From: Anaeromyces robustus
Lineage: Eukaryota > Neocallimastigomycota > Neocallimastigomycetes > Neocallimastigales > Neocallimastigaceae
Reading direction: 5' to 3'
DNA length: 64,000 nucleotides
Assembly (NCBI GenBank): GCA_002104895.1
Contig: MCFG01000040.1
Coordinates: 67,501-131,500 of the forward strand
Shown here: positions 41,546 through 57,653 of the stretch, one piece after another
How the letters are laid out: each line of letters opens with the position of its first letter
Position numbering within the stretch: the first letter of the stretch is position 1
Notes under the pieces: model-generated
The model's database searches: none
What the model saw: only the letters and a program-made list of their open reading frames with translations
Told to the model about the DNA's origin: nothing
Position numbers and translations under genes: made by a program

Positions 41546-43572
41546 TTATATAAACGTTTCATATTTTTATTAGTTTTAATAAGAAATAAAATTAATTTTT
41601 TTTAAAAAAAAAAAATACCAAGAAACCAAGAAATTTTCAATATAAAATTTTGTACAATAAAAAAAATAATAATAATTTTTATTATTATTATTAATTTTTT
41701 ATTTATAATTTTTATTTTCCTTAATTTTTTTTTCCTTATTTTATTTTATTTTTTTACAAAATCTCTTTTTATAACTAACTAAATAATTTTTTATTTTAGT
41801 TTTTTTTATCCTTAAAAAAAATTTAGAATTTTTAATTATAAATTATTTTATATTAAAATGTATATTATACATATAATTTAATATATTTTAATAATATATT
41901 TATTTAGACTTTAATTAAAGGAATTGAAGTAACAATTTTGTATACAACATTTTGTGTTACCTTAAAATAATTAAAAAAATAAATTAAATAAAAATAAAAA
42001 TAAAAAATTAAAAAAAAAAAAAAGCTTCTAGATTTAAAAATAAAAATAAAAATTATTTAATTATTTTTAATTTAGTTTTTTTTTTTTTAAAAAATAATTA
42101 ATAATAATATTGAAATCTAAAACATAATCAAAATTAAAATCAGTTTTTTTTTTTAATAAAAACAAAAAAATAATAATTAAAAATAAAAATTAAAATTGAA
42201 ATAAAAAAAAAAAAACAATTTTTTATTATAAAAAAAATAAAAACAATCTTTATAATTAAAATAATAAAAATAAAAAAACAATAGAACTAATGACTTTTAA
42301 AAAATTTTAAATTAGATTTTATTAGGTTTTATTTTATTTATTATGATTAAGTTAAATTTAAATTTAATTTTTTTTTAAATTTTAAAATTTTAAAACTTTA
42401 AAATTTAAAAAGGCTTTTTATTTATTATTTATTATTATTTAATATTTATGATTTCTTTATCTTTATTTATCTAAATTAAAAAAAATATATATATTTTTTT
42501 TAAAAAAAAAAAAAAAAAAAGAGGAATGCCATTTTAATTTTTAATACTATTTAATAATAATACCTTTTAAAATAAAAAAAATAAAAAATGAAAATTAAAA
42601 AAAAAAAGTGTTTTTATTCAGAATACATAGATAAAATGTAAAAAAAAAAAAAAAAAAAAAGATTTTATTTGATTTATTTTATTTATTCATTACCTATTTT
42701 TCAATTGATTTATTATTAATATTATTATTAGTAAGTAGTAGTAATTGTAGTATTTTTAATCTGTTCTAACTCTTTTTTTTTTTAATTATCTTACTTTTAC
42801 TACTTATTTTTTTTTATATAATATAATAGTTAAAAAATAATTTGTAAAAATAGTTACCATCAACACTTTTAAAAAAAACTTTAATTTTTTTAATCTATTT
42901 TATCAAATAAATTTTTATATATATTAGATTATACTTAAAATTATATATTTTATTATATATTTTATTATATTTCATTTTAATTCAAAAATAAAAAAAATTT
43001 TTTTTAAATAAAAATTTTAAAATTTTTATTTTTTTAATTTTTTTAAATTTGATTTTTTATAGAATTTAAGATTTATTTTGAGTCAAAACGTCAAGGTAAC
43101 ACAAAAAATAATAAATCATTTTTTTTAAGAATAAAAAATAAAAAATTTTCAAAAAATAAAATTTTTATTATTATTTATTATTTTTGAAATTTTTGAAATT
43201 TATTTATTGTTGTTATTTTAACTATTTTTTTTTAAAAAAAAAAAAAAAGTTGTTCTAGACAGATTCTTTTTGATTTATTTATTTTAAATAGAAATTAGAA
43301 ATTAGAAATAAAAATCAAAATGGAAACAATTTTTGATCTATTAGGATCAGTTAACGAAAATAATAAAATAAAATAATAAAATAGAATGGAAACAAAATAG
43401 AAATAAAATCAATTTATTATTTATTATTTATTATTTATTATTTATTATTTATTATTATTATTATTTATTATTAAAAAAAATAAAAAAATTCTGCCGCTAT
43501 CCATTTTTATTTTATTATTAAATTACTATTAAATTAATAAATTAATTATTTTTTATTATCTTAAATTGCCTT

Positions 43573-43609
<37 letters not shown>

Positions 43610-43659
43610 ATAAATAAATAAAGAATTTAATAAGAAATATTTATTAATATTTATTATTT

Positions 43660-43692
<33 letters not shown>

Positions 43693-44082
43693 TTAATTAA
43701 ACAAAATAAAAATAAAAATAAAAATAAATTAAATTAAATCAATTTTTATTTTTCAATATTTTTTTTTTAGATTTTGTTTTAATTATTTCAAATCAAATAA
43801 AATTAAATTAATAATAACAATTAGTAGGAAGTGGAAGTTTTAAAAAAAAGAAAAGGTGATTTATTTCCTTTTTCCTTTTTCCTTTTTCATATGTAAATTA
43901 TATTTTTTTTAAAATGACTATTGTTTAAAAAATAGAATATTATCAAATATAATAAAATAATCTTTAGTATTATGATATGATGATAGGATATTGTTTAATA
44001 TAATATCGACAAAATTATTATTTTATTTTTTCTTTTTTCTTTTTTCTTTTTTATTTTTTTCCAATTTAATTAATAATAATAA

Positions 44083-44113
<31 letters not shown>

Positions 44114-47010
44114 CAATAAAAACAATAAAAAACAAATTAAATTGTTGAAACCAATTAAAAAATTATTAATCCTATAGAATAATAATGAATATTAATCCTA
44201 TATAGTATTATATTATAATATTATCCACTCTTAATATTTATTATTATTATCATTATCATTATTATCCTTTTATTTTATTATATCTATTATTATATTTACT
44301 ATTATTATAATAAATTATAATAAATTATTAAATTGTATTTTATTCTATTATTAATTAATAAAAAAAGCTTTTTTTTTAATTTTTTATTTCATTTTGAGAA
44401 AAATACATAAATCAATCAATAAAATAATATAATTGTGTTCAACTATTTAATTATTATTTATTTATTATTTAATTATTATTTAATTATTATTAATTATTTA
44501 ATTATTATTTTTGTCTCTTTTTTTTTGCATTTTCATTTTCATTTTCATTTTTATTTTCATTAAAAAAGATTTTCTTTATTTTTATTATTATTATTTCTAT
44601 TTTTGTTTTTTTTTTTTATATTTAATAATATTTAAAAAGGAACAAAAAAAATATAAAATGAAAAAATGAAAAATGAGGATCAAAAAAAATTAAAAAAAAA
44701 CAAAAACAAAAAATGATTAAAGAAAAAAGAAAATATGTATAGAGTTACATATAATATTGTACTTTTTAAAAAAAAGGGAACAAAAAATACTTAAAATTAT
44801 ATATTTTATTATATATTTTATTATATTTTATTATATTTTATTTTAACAAAAAAATAATAATAAAAATAATTAATTATTTATTTAATTACTATTATTCATT
44901 TATTTAATTAAATATTATTTATTTATTTATTTACTATTATATTTAATTATATTTATTTAAAATATTTATTTTAAATTCTATATATAAAATATAAAATCAT
45001 ATCATTGATATTATTATATATTATATAATATATACCTTCTTTGTTTGTTTTATTTATTTGATTTGTATATTACAATATAAAGTAATATTAAATATTAATA
45101 TTAATATCCATTAAATTTAAAATTAATTAAATATATATTTTAAATATATAATAAAATATAATATAATATATATATTTTTTAATTTAATCTAAAAGAAATT
45201 ATTTTTTAATTAATTTTTGTTAAAAAAATTTTGGAATTACTAAAAAAATGGAAATTTTTCCATTTGAATTTTAGAATTAATATTTTTTTAAGGTTTTAAG
45301 TTTTTTTTTTAATAATTTTAATTATAATTATATTATATTATTGATTATGATTATTTATTATAACAATCATTATTAAAAAAAAAAAAAAAAACATGTGTAT
45401 GATAAGTCAATGTATGAATAAATAATAAATAAATAAATAACTATAATAAATAAATATATAAATAAATAATAAATAAATAATAATCATTTAACCTTGGTAT
45501 AGAAATAAGAAAATAATAATAATAATAATATAATATAGAATTATAGATATTTATAATAATTATAAAATAAAATAAAATAAAATAAAATAATATATAGTAT
45601 TTTATATTATATTATATAATTATAGAGTAATTATTTATTCCATAATCAATATTTATTATATAATTATTATTTATTATAATTTTATTTATTATATAATTTT
45701 ATTTATATAATATAATATAATATAATATATATGGATAAATATAAATTTAAATAGATTATTATTATTATTATTGTATATGGATATATGGATAATTATTATG
45801 TATTGGATAATTATTGTATTGGATAATTAAACAATGGTTGATTTTATTTTTTACTTGTATAAAAAAAAAAATAATTAATTAATAAAATAATAAATAATTA
45901 ATAAAATAATAAATAATAAATAATAAAATAGAATGATATTATGATAATATTAATTTTTATTAATTAATTATGATCATTCCAATTAATTGCTATTATTGCT
46001 ATTATTGCTATTATTTAATTAAATATTATTTAATTATTTTTTTTTTTTAAAAAATATTTCTTATTATTGTTGGTAAAAAAGAGAAAGTCTGGACTCTTTT
46101 TTTTTTTGTTTTTTTGTTAAAAAAAAATAAGAGATAATATTAAAAATTGGAGATATTTTTTTTTTAGTTTAACCTTGCACAAAAATAAAAAAAAAAACGG
46201 TTAAAATAAAAATTAAGTAAAATAATAAATAACAAATAATAATAATAAAATAGTAATTAAATAATAATAAAATAATAAAAATAGTTAAGAGAAAATAAAA
46301 TAAAAATAAAATAAAATAAAAAAAAGTTGTTAATTATAATAATTATAATTTATAAAGTTTATATAGAATTTTATTATTTATATTTTATTTATATGGAATG
46401 ATTTTTTTTTGTTTTTATTTTATAATATTAAAAAAAAGTGCATATTTTATATATATATATATATTATATTATAAGAATTTTTATTATTATTAATAATAGT
46501 AGTATTAATGAAGTATTATAAAAAATAATAATAATAAATAATAATAATATTAATTATTCTTCTTTTTTTATTTTATTCAATTACTTTCTCAATTAATTAA
46601 AAAAAAATTAATTAAGAATGGAATAAATGTGAGTGAAAATAATTAAAATCTAAAACACTTATTTATTTTCTTTTTTCTTTTTTCCTTTTTCTTTTTTCTA
46701 AACTATTTTATTTTGTTTAATTTTATTTTACAAATTTTATTTTAAATTAAAACTAAATTCTTTTTTTTTTGATTTTTGATTTTTGATTTGTTTAATTTTA
46801 ATAAAATTTGTAAAATGTTTAAGAACAAATAAAAATTCTTTCTTTCTCTTTTCTCTTTCATTATTTACTATTATTTATTATTATTTATTTAATATTATTG
46901 TTATTTATTATTATTTATAATTTATAATTTCATAAATTTTATTTTTTATAATTTTTTATAAATTTTTATAAATTTTCTTTTATTAAAATTCTTTTTAATT
47001 ACCCATTTTT

Positions 47011-47049
47011 TTACACAAACGTTTACACAAATTACACAAATTACACAAA
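47011..47049 (+). repeat. TTACACAAA x4 nonanucleotide repeat
   Basis: Four exact TTACACAAA units at 47011, 47023, 47032 and 47041. The first pair is separated by CGT. The unit has C residues, unusual among the A/T-only repeats here. Confidence 0.8.
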
Positions 47050-47971
47050 GGAAACAAAAAAATAATTCATTTAATAAAATATGATTAAAAATTTTAATGA
47101 TTATAAAAATAAAATAAAATAAAAAATTTTAATAAGAATTAAAGTTATTTATTTATTTAATTATATTTTATTCATTTATTTAATTTAATTAATTTTCATT
47201 TAATAAAAAATTTAATTAATTTTTTTTAATAAATTTTAAAGGATATTAAAAAAAATTTTTTATATTAAAATTTTAATTATTAAAAAAAATAATAATTAAT
47301 TAAATCATGAATTAAATCATTATTAAATAATAATTAAAATTTTCAATGTCGTACTTTTGTCCTACCTTAAAACAGAAAACAAAAAAAAAAATTTTTTTTT
47401 TCTTTGTACCATCTTAAAAAAAATTAAAAATTTAAAAAAAAAGAATTTTTTTTGTTTTAAAATGATTTTAATTTTTAAAATTAAAAAATATTAAAAAATA
47501 TTAAAAAATATTAAAAATTAAAAATTTTAAAAATTTAATAATAATAATAATAAATAATAATAATAATAATAATTAAAATAAAAAAAAAAGGAATGTGAAA
47601 ATTTTTATTTTAAATTTTTATATTGTATAATTTTTTTAATTATTTTTTTTAATATTATTGATTAAATAAAAAAAAAAAAAACAAAGCTAAGTATTATACT
47701 TTTATTAATACAATATATAATAATCAGGTTTATGATAAAAAAAATAAACATTTTTTTTTAACAAATAAAAATAAAAATAAAAAATGAGTAGGTATGAGAA
47801 AGTAAGGAAATAATAAATGATAATAATTAAGAAAAATAATAATTAAGAAAAATAATAATAATAATAATACAATATAAAAAAAAAAGTGAGAAAGAAAGAA
47901 ATTCTAGATTCAATTTTGTTTTTTTTTTTTTTTTAATTAATTAATTAATTTTTATTTTTTAATTTATTAAT

Positions 47972-48002
<31 letters not shown>

Positions 48003-48435
48003 AAAAAAAAGAGAAATCATAGTTTTTTTTTTCTTCTGATTTAATTAATTTATTAATTAATTTTTTTTTTAATTTGAACTTTTTTTTTTGAACTTTTTTT
48101 TATGTGATTTTATGTTATTTTTTTATTTTTAATTATGCATAATTTTTAATATTTTTTTTATTATTATCATTAATTATTAATAATTAATGATTATTATAAT
48201 ATGAATAGGAATATGATTATTATTAGAATATGGATTTTATGATTATTAATTATTAATTATTGATTATTAATTATTGTTTTTCCTTCCATTTTTTGTGATA
48301 TTGTTTATTCCTACTAAAATATTAATTAATATATTTGATAATGGTTAGAATAAGGTGAAATATAGGTTGTTAATATTGAATGATTTTTTTTTATATTAAC
48401 AATATTTATTTATTTATTTATTTATTTATTTATTA

Positions 48436-48545
48436 CCATTATCCATTTTATTATTATTATTATTATCCATTATCCATTTTATTATTATTATTATTATCCA
48501 TTATCCATTTTATTATTATTATTATTCATTATCCATTTTATTATA
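48436..48545 (+). repeat. 31-bp minisatellite, about 3.5 copies
   Basis: CCATTATCCATTTTATT followed by (ATT)n recurs at 48436, 48467 and 48498, with a slightly shortened final copy from about 48526. Constant 31-base spacing marks a minisatellite, not a microsatellite. Confidence 0.85.
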
Positions 48546-49559
48546 TTAATTATTATTATCTATTTTATATTATTATTACCCATCCTTTCATGTTCTAGTT
48601 CTTTTTTTTTTTTTTTTTAAATTTTAAAAACGGTTTTTCTTTCTTTATCAAATAACCTTCTTTCTTTCTTTCTTTTTTTTTTTTTTTTTTTTACTCAATA
48701 TTGTGTAACAATCGTTATCATTTTGTGTCATTTTTATATTCATTTTATTTCATATTTTATTTTTATTTTATTGTCTTTTAATTATTTATTTTTTGTAAAA
48801 AAAAATGAAAACATTTTTAACTTGATAATAAAAATGAGGATGATTTTTTATTATTACAATTATTATTATTGTTATAATTAATGATAATTATTATTATTAT
48901 TACATTTTATTATTTAATTATATATTGATCTAAGATAAATGTATAAATTATTATATATCTCATTATTAATTATAAATATATATACATTAATTATAACATC
49001 CTAATCTTTTTTATTATTATATATTATTTTATTTTGTTCTATTTAATTTCATTTCATTTCATTTTATAACTTAGCAATTAACTTTTTCATTATTTATTAT
49101 TATTTAATTTTATAACTTAGCAATTAATTCATTATTTATTAATAATTCTTTTTTATTTATTTTTTTTTTAATTTTATTTTATCTCATATTTAACCGATTT
49201 TTTTTATTTTTTTTTATTTTTTTATTTTTTTATTATTTTTTATTTTTATTTAAAAAAAGAAATCATGAAATCATTGAATTTTTTTTTTTTAATTAATTTT
49301 TTTTTTCATTATTTTCATTTTTATTATTATTTTGAGATTATTATTAATTATTAATTATTTATTATTATTAATTATAATTTATAATTTTTCTCTCTTTATT
49401 TAATTATATATTAATAATTTATTTATTATTATATTATAGTATATTATTTTATATTAAAATAAATGGATTTAATATAAAGTTAATATTATTATTTAAAAAT
49501 TAGCATGAATAAAATATAAAAAATGTAACCCAAATATGATCACCAAAAAATAATAAATA

Positions 49560-49590
<31 letters not shown>

Positions 49591-52500
49591 AAATAAAAAA
49601 ACAGTAACAAAAATAAAATGAAAATAAAAATCATGATCATTCTTTAAATAAATAAAATAAAAATAAAAAACAAAATATTTATTTTTTATTTAGAATATTG
49701 AAGATATCAGCTAATTTTCTATTTTGGTTGTTAAGCCATATTTTAACCTTATATAAAACTTTCTAATAATTAAAATTATAATTATAATTATTATATTTCA
49801 TTTCTTTTATTTTATTTTATTTTATTTGTTAAAATGATTATAAATTTTTTATACATTGACTTTTTTTTATTTTATTTTTATTTTACTTTAATACCTATTT
49901 CATTTTATTTTTATTTTCTAATTCTATTTAATTATATATAATAATTATACATATATAATTTATAATATATTATATATTATATTATATATTATATATTTAT
50001 TATTATTATTTATTATTTATTATAATTATTTATAATTATTATTATTATTTATTATATTATTATATATTATCCAAAAAAACACCTCTATAAATACTTTATA
50101 TTTATATATATATAATTAAATATAATATAATATATTATAATATATTCTTTAAATAGTCTCTTAACTTTAATTATTATTATTTTTTAATATTTTTTAATAT
50201 TATTATTGTTTTCTTTAATTCTTTTTATTTTGCATAATAAACTTTTATGATATCAAATTCATAAATATTAAAAAAAAAAAAAATAAAAGATTTTTATTTC
50301 TTTATTTTTAAGAAAAAGACAAATTGAACATATTTTTTATTTACATTATTTATTTACATTATTTATTTATATTATTATCTATTTATGATAATTTATTATT
50401 TATTATCGATAATATTATCATTATTCATTATTTATTATTCATTATACATTATTTATTATTATTATTATTATTTACTATTATCATGTTCCTTTTTTTTTTT
50501 TTTTTTTTTTCATGTTCCTTTTTTTTTTTAAAAAAAAATTTTAAATTTAAAAAATTAAATTTAATTTTATGCATAAAATAATAATAAAAAAAAATTTTTT
50601 TTTTTTTTGAGTCTAGACATGAAATCTAATTTAATTTTTTTTTTTTTTTATTTATCATATTATTATTTATCATATTATTTTATCACTTTTCTTTCATTCT
50701 CTCTCTTTTTTCTTTCTTTCTCTTCTTTTTTTTATTATTTATTATAATTTTTAATTTTTTAATATTTTTTAATATTTTTTTAATATTTCACAAAATAAAT
50801 GTTTGTATTACACTTATGATTTATACTAAAATTAATGATTAAATTAAATTTGAATTAAATAATTATTTATTCATTCATTTATTTATTTAATATTTATTTA
50901 TTTATTTCTATAATATTTATTTATTTATTTAGTTAGTTAGTTAGTTATGATATAAAATTAAATTTTATTTATTATGCATAATTTATGATAAAATTATTAC
51001 TATTATCAATTTTAAAAAAATATATTTTTTAAAAAAAAAGTTAATTATTAATTGTTTAATTCCTTTAATATTTTTTAACATAAATAATTAATAATTCATA
51101 ATTAATAATAATAATAATTAACAAATAATAAAATAATAATAAATTATAATTAATAAATTATCAAATTAAAAATTAAAATTTTTTAACTTTTTAATTGAAT
51201 TTGGAGAAGATCCTTTTTCTCTAAAATCACCCATCTCAAACTCAAAAGTTTAAACCTTTTCCTTTTTTTTTTTTTTTTTTATTAATATTTTTATAATTTT
51301 GGTTAATAAAAATTTATTTTATTTATTTTATTTTATTTATTAAGTTATTAAGTTATAAAATTAGAATAATAATTAAATAAATGAACATACAAATAATATT
51401 TCAATAAATTATTAGTAGTTTTATTATTTGTTTTATTTTGTTTTATTTGAATTTATTTGAGTTTTATTGATTTACGTTTTGTTTGTTTATTATTTTTTAT
51501 TAAATAATTTTAATCAAATACCTCAAATTATAACTTATTTAATAATCCTATTTTAATTTTAATCCAAGATTTTGTTTTATCTTTTGCTCATGCACCTACA
51601 AACTAATAATTAAATTTATTAAATATAAATAAATAAAACTTGAAATTATATATATATTTATTTATTTATTATTAATTATAGTTTTTTTTTTTTCTTTTTT
51701 CTTTTTTCTTTTTTTGTTATTTTTTTTTATTTTATGAACAAATTATATAAAATTAAATAATTAAATTAATTATTAAAGATTAAATAATAATAATAATTCT
51801 TTTTTTATATGATGATTTAAAAGGATGAAACAATTTTTAAATTAAAAGTAAACATGATTCTTCATGTTTATATCATATTTTATATCATATTTTCATCATT
51901 TAAAAATAAAAAAAAATTTTTTTTTTTTTGATGTCATTCATTTCTTTATTCCTTCCTTCATTTTTTTTATTTAATCTCTATTCTATTATATAATAGAAAA
52001 GAAAAAAAGAAAAAAGAGACATTTTATTATTTGTTATTTTATTATTAGTATTATTATTTGTTATTATAATTGTCATTTTAATTATTCATTATTTCAATGT
52101 TTTAGAAATGATTTATGCTGAAATAGTTCAATTTTGTTTTTGTTTTTTTTTTTATTTAATAAATTAAAATATAAAAAATAAAATATAATAATTAATAATT
52201 AATAATTAATAATTAATAAATAATATTTCAATTTATATTAAATTCATTTTTATTTTTATTTTTTTATTTTTATTTTTTTTTTTTTAGATACAAAATATAT
52301 ATTTAAACAAAAAAAAAAAAAGAAATCATTTTATCTTTTTATCAGGTTATTTTTTTCCATGAAAAAAAAATTAATTTAAAAAAAAATTTTTTTTGCATGA
52401 ATGGCATGAAATTCAATTAAAAAATGCTAAGAAATTTTTATTGATTTAATTTTTTTTTTTTTACTTGTGTGTTTGTTTGTTTGCTTGTTGAGTTTAGTTG

Positions 52501-55500
52501 AGTTTTAATTTAATTTACTTTTTTTTTTTTAATAATAATAATGATAAAAATAATAATAATATGAACTTTTTATTTATTTTATTTATATTAATGAATTTAT
52601 AATTAATAATATGAAAAAATATATATTTATTAATATTTATGGATTTTTATTGAAATTTTATTTTTTATTTTATTTTATTATATTATATAATTTTAATTAT
52701 TTATAATTATTTAAATTATATAAATATTAGAATTATTTTAGGAAAAATAAAAAATTCTTATTTTTTTATATATAATATGATATAATATAGAATATAGTTA
52801 TTTAATAATTATGCTTTAAATAATAAAAAAAAAATTTTTTTTTATATTTATGGAAAATAATATTAAAAGTTTTTTTCCTAGTAAAAAAAAAAATTCCCAT
52901 TTTCCTTGGCTTTTTTTTTTTTAAGGATAAAAAACAAAATTGTAATTTTTTTTTATTTTTTAATTATTAATTTTTAATTATTTTTAATAAGTTTGTGTTA
53001 ATTTATTTCCTTACAAGATTTTATATTAATAAAAAAAAAATAGAATAAAAACTAATAATTCATAATTCATAATTAATAATTAATATAAATAAATAATATA
53101 AAACTTAACTTTTTTTTTTTTTTGCTTTATAGAAAGAATTTTTAATATTAATTAATTATTAATTATTAATTATTAATTAATTATTTTATTTTATTTTATT
53201 TTATTTATGTAATTTTTATATTTTATAGCTTCATTTTTTACTTTTTTAATCCTGTTCCATTTACTTATTTAATCTTGTCATATTTATTTTTTTTTTATTA
53301 AGATTAAGTTTAAGATTAAGATTAATTGTTTATTGATTGTATTAATTGAATAAATTAGTTCTATATTAAATATTTATTTATTTATTTATTTTCATTTTTT
53401 ATTATTCATTTAATTATTTATTATTTATTATTTATTATTATTTTTGATTTAGTTTAAGCTTTTTTTTTCTTTTTTTCATATTATGTGTTATATTATATAT
53501 TGTAAATAAAATAAATAAAATAAATAAAAAAATTACTATAAAAAGAAATGTTCAATTTTTTTTTTTTTTTGATGCCTCAAAACCTAATACAAAAATAAAA
53601 TTAAAAATAAAATGATAATTAAAAATAATTAATAAAAAAATTAAAGATAATACTAATCCTTTATTTACAATACTAAATGGAATTGAAATTGAATGACTTT
53701 AAAAAATACCATTTTTTTAATACTTTATTTAATATGATTTTCTCTTTTTTTATTTTACCCATTCATACAATATTTAATATTTAATAATATTTAATATTAC
53801 TTTTCTTTTTTCTATATTTTTTTAAATTATTTATTTACTTATTTATAAAATATTTACTTATTTATTTATAAATTATCAAGGAAGAATTATAATTTGTTTG
53901 GTTTTAAATGAAATATTTAAATATTTATTATTTGTCATATATTAAAAAAAATATTAAATATTAAATATTAAATAAAATAGAAATTATTAAAAAAACGAAA
54001 AATTCATAATAAAAATATAAAATTAAAATAAAATTAAAATAAAAAAAAAATGAAATGACAAGATAATTAATAAAATTACTTTAATAAAATTTATCATGGA
54101 TAAATATGAATTTTTTTTTTAAACTCCTTTTTTTTCATTTACTTTGACTTGACTAGATTTTTATTTTTATTACTTAATATTTTATTTTTAATACACCTAT
54201 TTTTCTCATAAGTTTTTTTTTTTTTTTTTATATTTGACTTTTTTACAATAGAAATGACAATTTTAATATTACTTTTTTAACATTTTACTTTATTTAATGT
54301 CATCATAGTTTTTTTTAATTTTAATATTTTATTTTATTTTATTTTATTTTTAATAATAATTATTAATTTAAAATTTTATTAAAAAATAAAATAAAAAATA
54401 ATTAAAAAATTCATTATATTTATTTTGTACAACAAAGGTTAAACTTTAATATAAATTAATTAATAAAGACGTTTCAAAACTCTAATTATTATTAAAATGA
54501 ATATTAGTATTATTTTTATTTTTTTTTTATTTTAAATTTTTTATTTTTATATTTCTATTTTATTATTATGTTATTTTATTATTATTTCTATTTTATTATT
54601 ATTATTTACTTTTAAAAAAAAAACAAAATAATAAATTATTAAATAAAAAGAAATAACATTTGAAAAGAAAATATTAAAAGAAAAAGGAATAATATTATTA
54701 TAATATTTTAATATTATAATATTATAATATTAATTAATCTCTATATTACCTATTATAAAAATTGAACCTTTTATATTTCTAAATATATAAAAAATTCAAT
54801 AGTTTAATATATTAATTTAAATAAGTGTACCTATAAATGATAATAAATTTAAATTAAAAATATAAATTTATAGTTGAATCTCTTATATATTAATAATAAT
54901 ATTTTATCATTAAATATTTAATAGCCATCTTTTTTTTTTTTTTTTTCTTTTCTTTTAATAATATATAAAATGATAATAATAATATATATTCTATTATAAA
55001 AAAAATGATAATAGTAATATATATAATATATAATAATCATTTAAAATAATTATATTATTGTCATTTATTTTTAAATAGGATTATTTTAAAATATATATTT
55101 AAAATCTATTATAGGTTTTGTTTACTTTTTTTTTTATTTATTAAACTTTTTTTTTTTAATTTAATTTATAATAATTAAATTTTATTTTATTTTTCTAAAA
55201 TAATATTTATTTATTTATTTATTTTTTTTAAAATATTCATATAATAATAATAGTATATTATATATATTATTATATATAATAATAATATATATTATATCTA
55301 ATATAATAAAAAATATTAATCTTTTAAATAAAAAAAAATTTTTTTTTATATTTAATATTTGAACAAAATTTAATAAAACCTAAAAAACAAAATTTCATAT
55401 GAATCTTAATATTATTTAAAAAAAAAAAAATTTTTTTTTTATATATTTAAATATTAATATATATTAACATATATTATTATCTTTTAAATAAATAAATGAG

Positions 55501-57653
55501 ATAAATAAATTTATTTATTTTATTTATTTAAATATTTTTTTTAATATTATTTAATAATTTAATTTAATAATATAATTTCTTTATATTTATAATATATGGA
55601 ATATTATATTATCAATTAATTTCCTTTAAATGATTATTATATTATAATTATATTTTATTTTATATTTTTAATATATTATTATTTAATATAAAAAATTTTT
55701 TATCTATAATAAAAATTTTTAATAGGATTTAGAGTTTTGTATTTAATTAAAAAAACTACACATATGAACAAAATATATTATACTTTAATTTATAAATATA
55801 AATCTTTATATAGGTAAATTTAAATAAATCATCATATATTTTAATATATTATGATTTATCCATAGAATTTGATTTATTCAAAAAAAAAAATGTATTAATT
55901 TATTTGTAATATATTATTTAATTTATTTATCTTTTATATTGTTGTATTGTTTTTTTTTTTTTTTGGAGTGATGTATAGTGACAATAAACTTTATTAATTG
56001 TTATATTTAGTTTAAACTCCAATTTTAATTCTTATTCTATTTAAAATATATTACGGAATATAATATTATATATCCCATTATATATAAATTTTAAATTAAA
56101 TAATTGAATTATCATATAATAATAATAAAATAGAAATTAAATTAAAACTTTATTTTATAATAAAATTTTTAAAGAAATCATAAAATATTAATGAGGTTAC
56201 ACGTATTAAAATAATTATAAAATAAAATAAATTATAAATTAAATGATCAATATATTATTTATATATTATATCATCATAGTGTTGTACAATTTTAATAAAA
56301 CTATATTAACTATATTATTGTAAATAAATTTTTATATTATGCCATATATTATTTAAATCAATTTTTTTAATTTATAATATATAACCTGATTTATAACTAA
56401 AAAATTATTGATTTTAAACTATTTGGGATAAATTATATGTATAATATATGGTATCAATTTAAATTATTTAAATTAAACATATATTATTTTTTATTCTCCT
56501 TCTATTTTAAATCTATTTGATAAAAAATTAGTTTTTTTTTTTTTTTTAATTATAACTATTATTTTATATTTTATTTTTTTTTATATAAATTAAATTAAAT
56601 TAAAAAAAAAAAAAAAGTGTTTAAAATCTCTTAATTAAAAATTGTACTACATCAATATGAAATATATATATTAAATGTATATAAACTTTAATCAAATTGA
56701 ATGAATTTTACATTGTTCAAAAAGTTTAAAAAAAAGAAAAAAAAAAAATTTTTTAATATATATAAATATATATATAAATTAAATAAAAAAATATATAGAA
56801 TTAAAATATAAAATATAAAATAAAATATAAAATAAATATATAAAAAAAAATAATAAAAAAAGAAATGAATTGGTAATCTATTAAAAATTGTATTTTAATA
56901 TATATTAATATATATTGTCTATGAATAAAATATATTTAATGGTTAAATTATAATATATATTATACATTAATTGTCAATATAAACATTTTTTTAATAAAAT
57001 AAAATATTAAAAATGATAATATATTTGAAAATATATGTTATCCATTATTTTTGTTTTGTAATTAAATGATATAAAATAATATATTTTAGAGTTTATAAAA
57101 AATATAAAATAAAAATAAATTAAAAATAAATATAAATAAAATAAAATATAAAATAAAATAAAATAAAAAAAACATAATTAAACATAATTAAAAATTATTA
57201 TTTTATTAAAAATAAAAAAAAAAATAAAAAAAATTAGATTTTGAAAAAAAACTATAAAATACGAACAAAATAACGCAAAAAATTTTAATTTTTTTTTTTT
57301 TTTTTTAAAAAATATTATTTTAAATTAAAAAAAAAATAAAAAATAAAAAAAAAATTTTTTTTATTTTCTTCATTACAAAAATTTAGTTTTAGTTTTTAAA
57401 AAAAAAAAATTAAAATTTATTTTTTTTTTTTCTTTTTTATATTTTCTTTTTAAAAGTTATCAAATTTTTTTTTTTATTTATATATTTTTTTCGAAAAGAA
57501 AAAAAAAAAAAACGCACCAAAAATTTATAAATATTATATAACATATAAAATAAAAATTATAAATGGTGTAAAATATATAAAAAAAATTTTTTTTTCTAAA
57601 AAAACATATTATACATATTTAAAGCTAAAAAATTTTTTTTTTATATTTAAATG

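Larger units (their letters stand above)
35037..57600. other. Gene desert, right part (about 22.5 kb): simple repeats and inverted repeats
   Basis: No exon with matching splice sites, no RNA gene and no transposon frame was found. Simple-repeat content is as in the left part. Arrays beyond those listed separately: about five copies of AATAATTATATAAT-like units at 38975-39062, TTTTTCC repeats near 43865-43890, ATTGCTATT triplet near 45985-46015, and TTAG repeats near 50929-50946. The last 2-3 kb (54.8-57.2 kb) is less repetitive, with two copies of an A-tract/T-tract block plus ATATTTAATATT near 55325-55360 and 55413-55455. Frames at 39162-39416, 48380-48598 and 50324-50581 translate to aromatic/aliphatic low complexity and are not genes. 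Confidence 0.8.

Noticed and set aside
43079-43085. TGAGTCA, a perfect Gcn4/AP-1 half-site pair
   Set aside because: A single 7-mer 15.6 kb from the bZIP gene inside the desert. A short motif once in 64 kb is compatible with chance.
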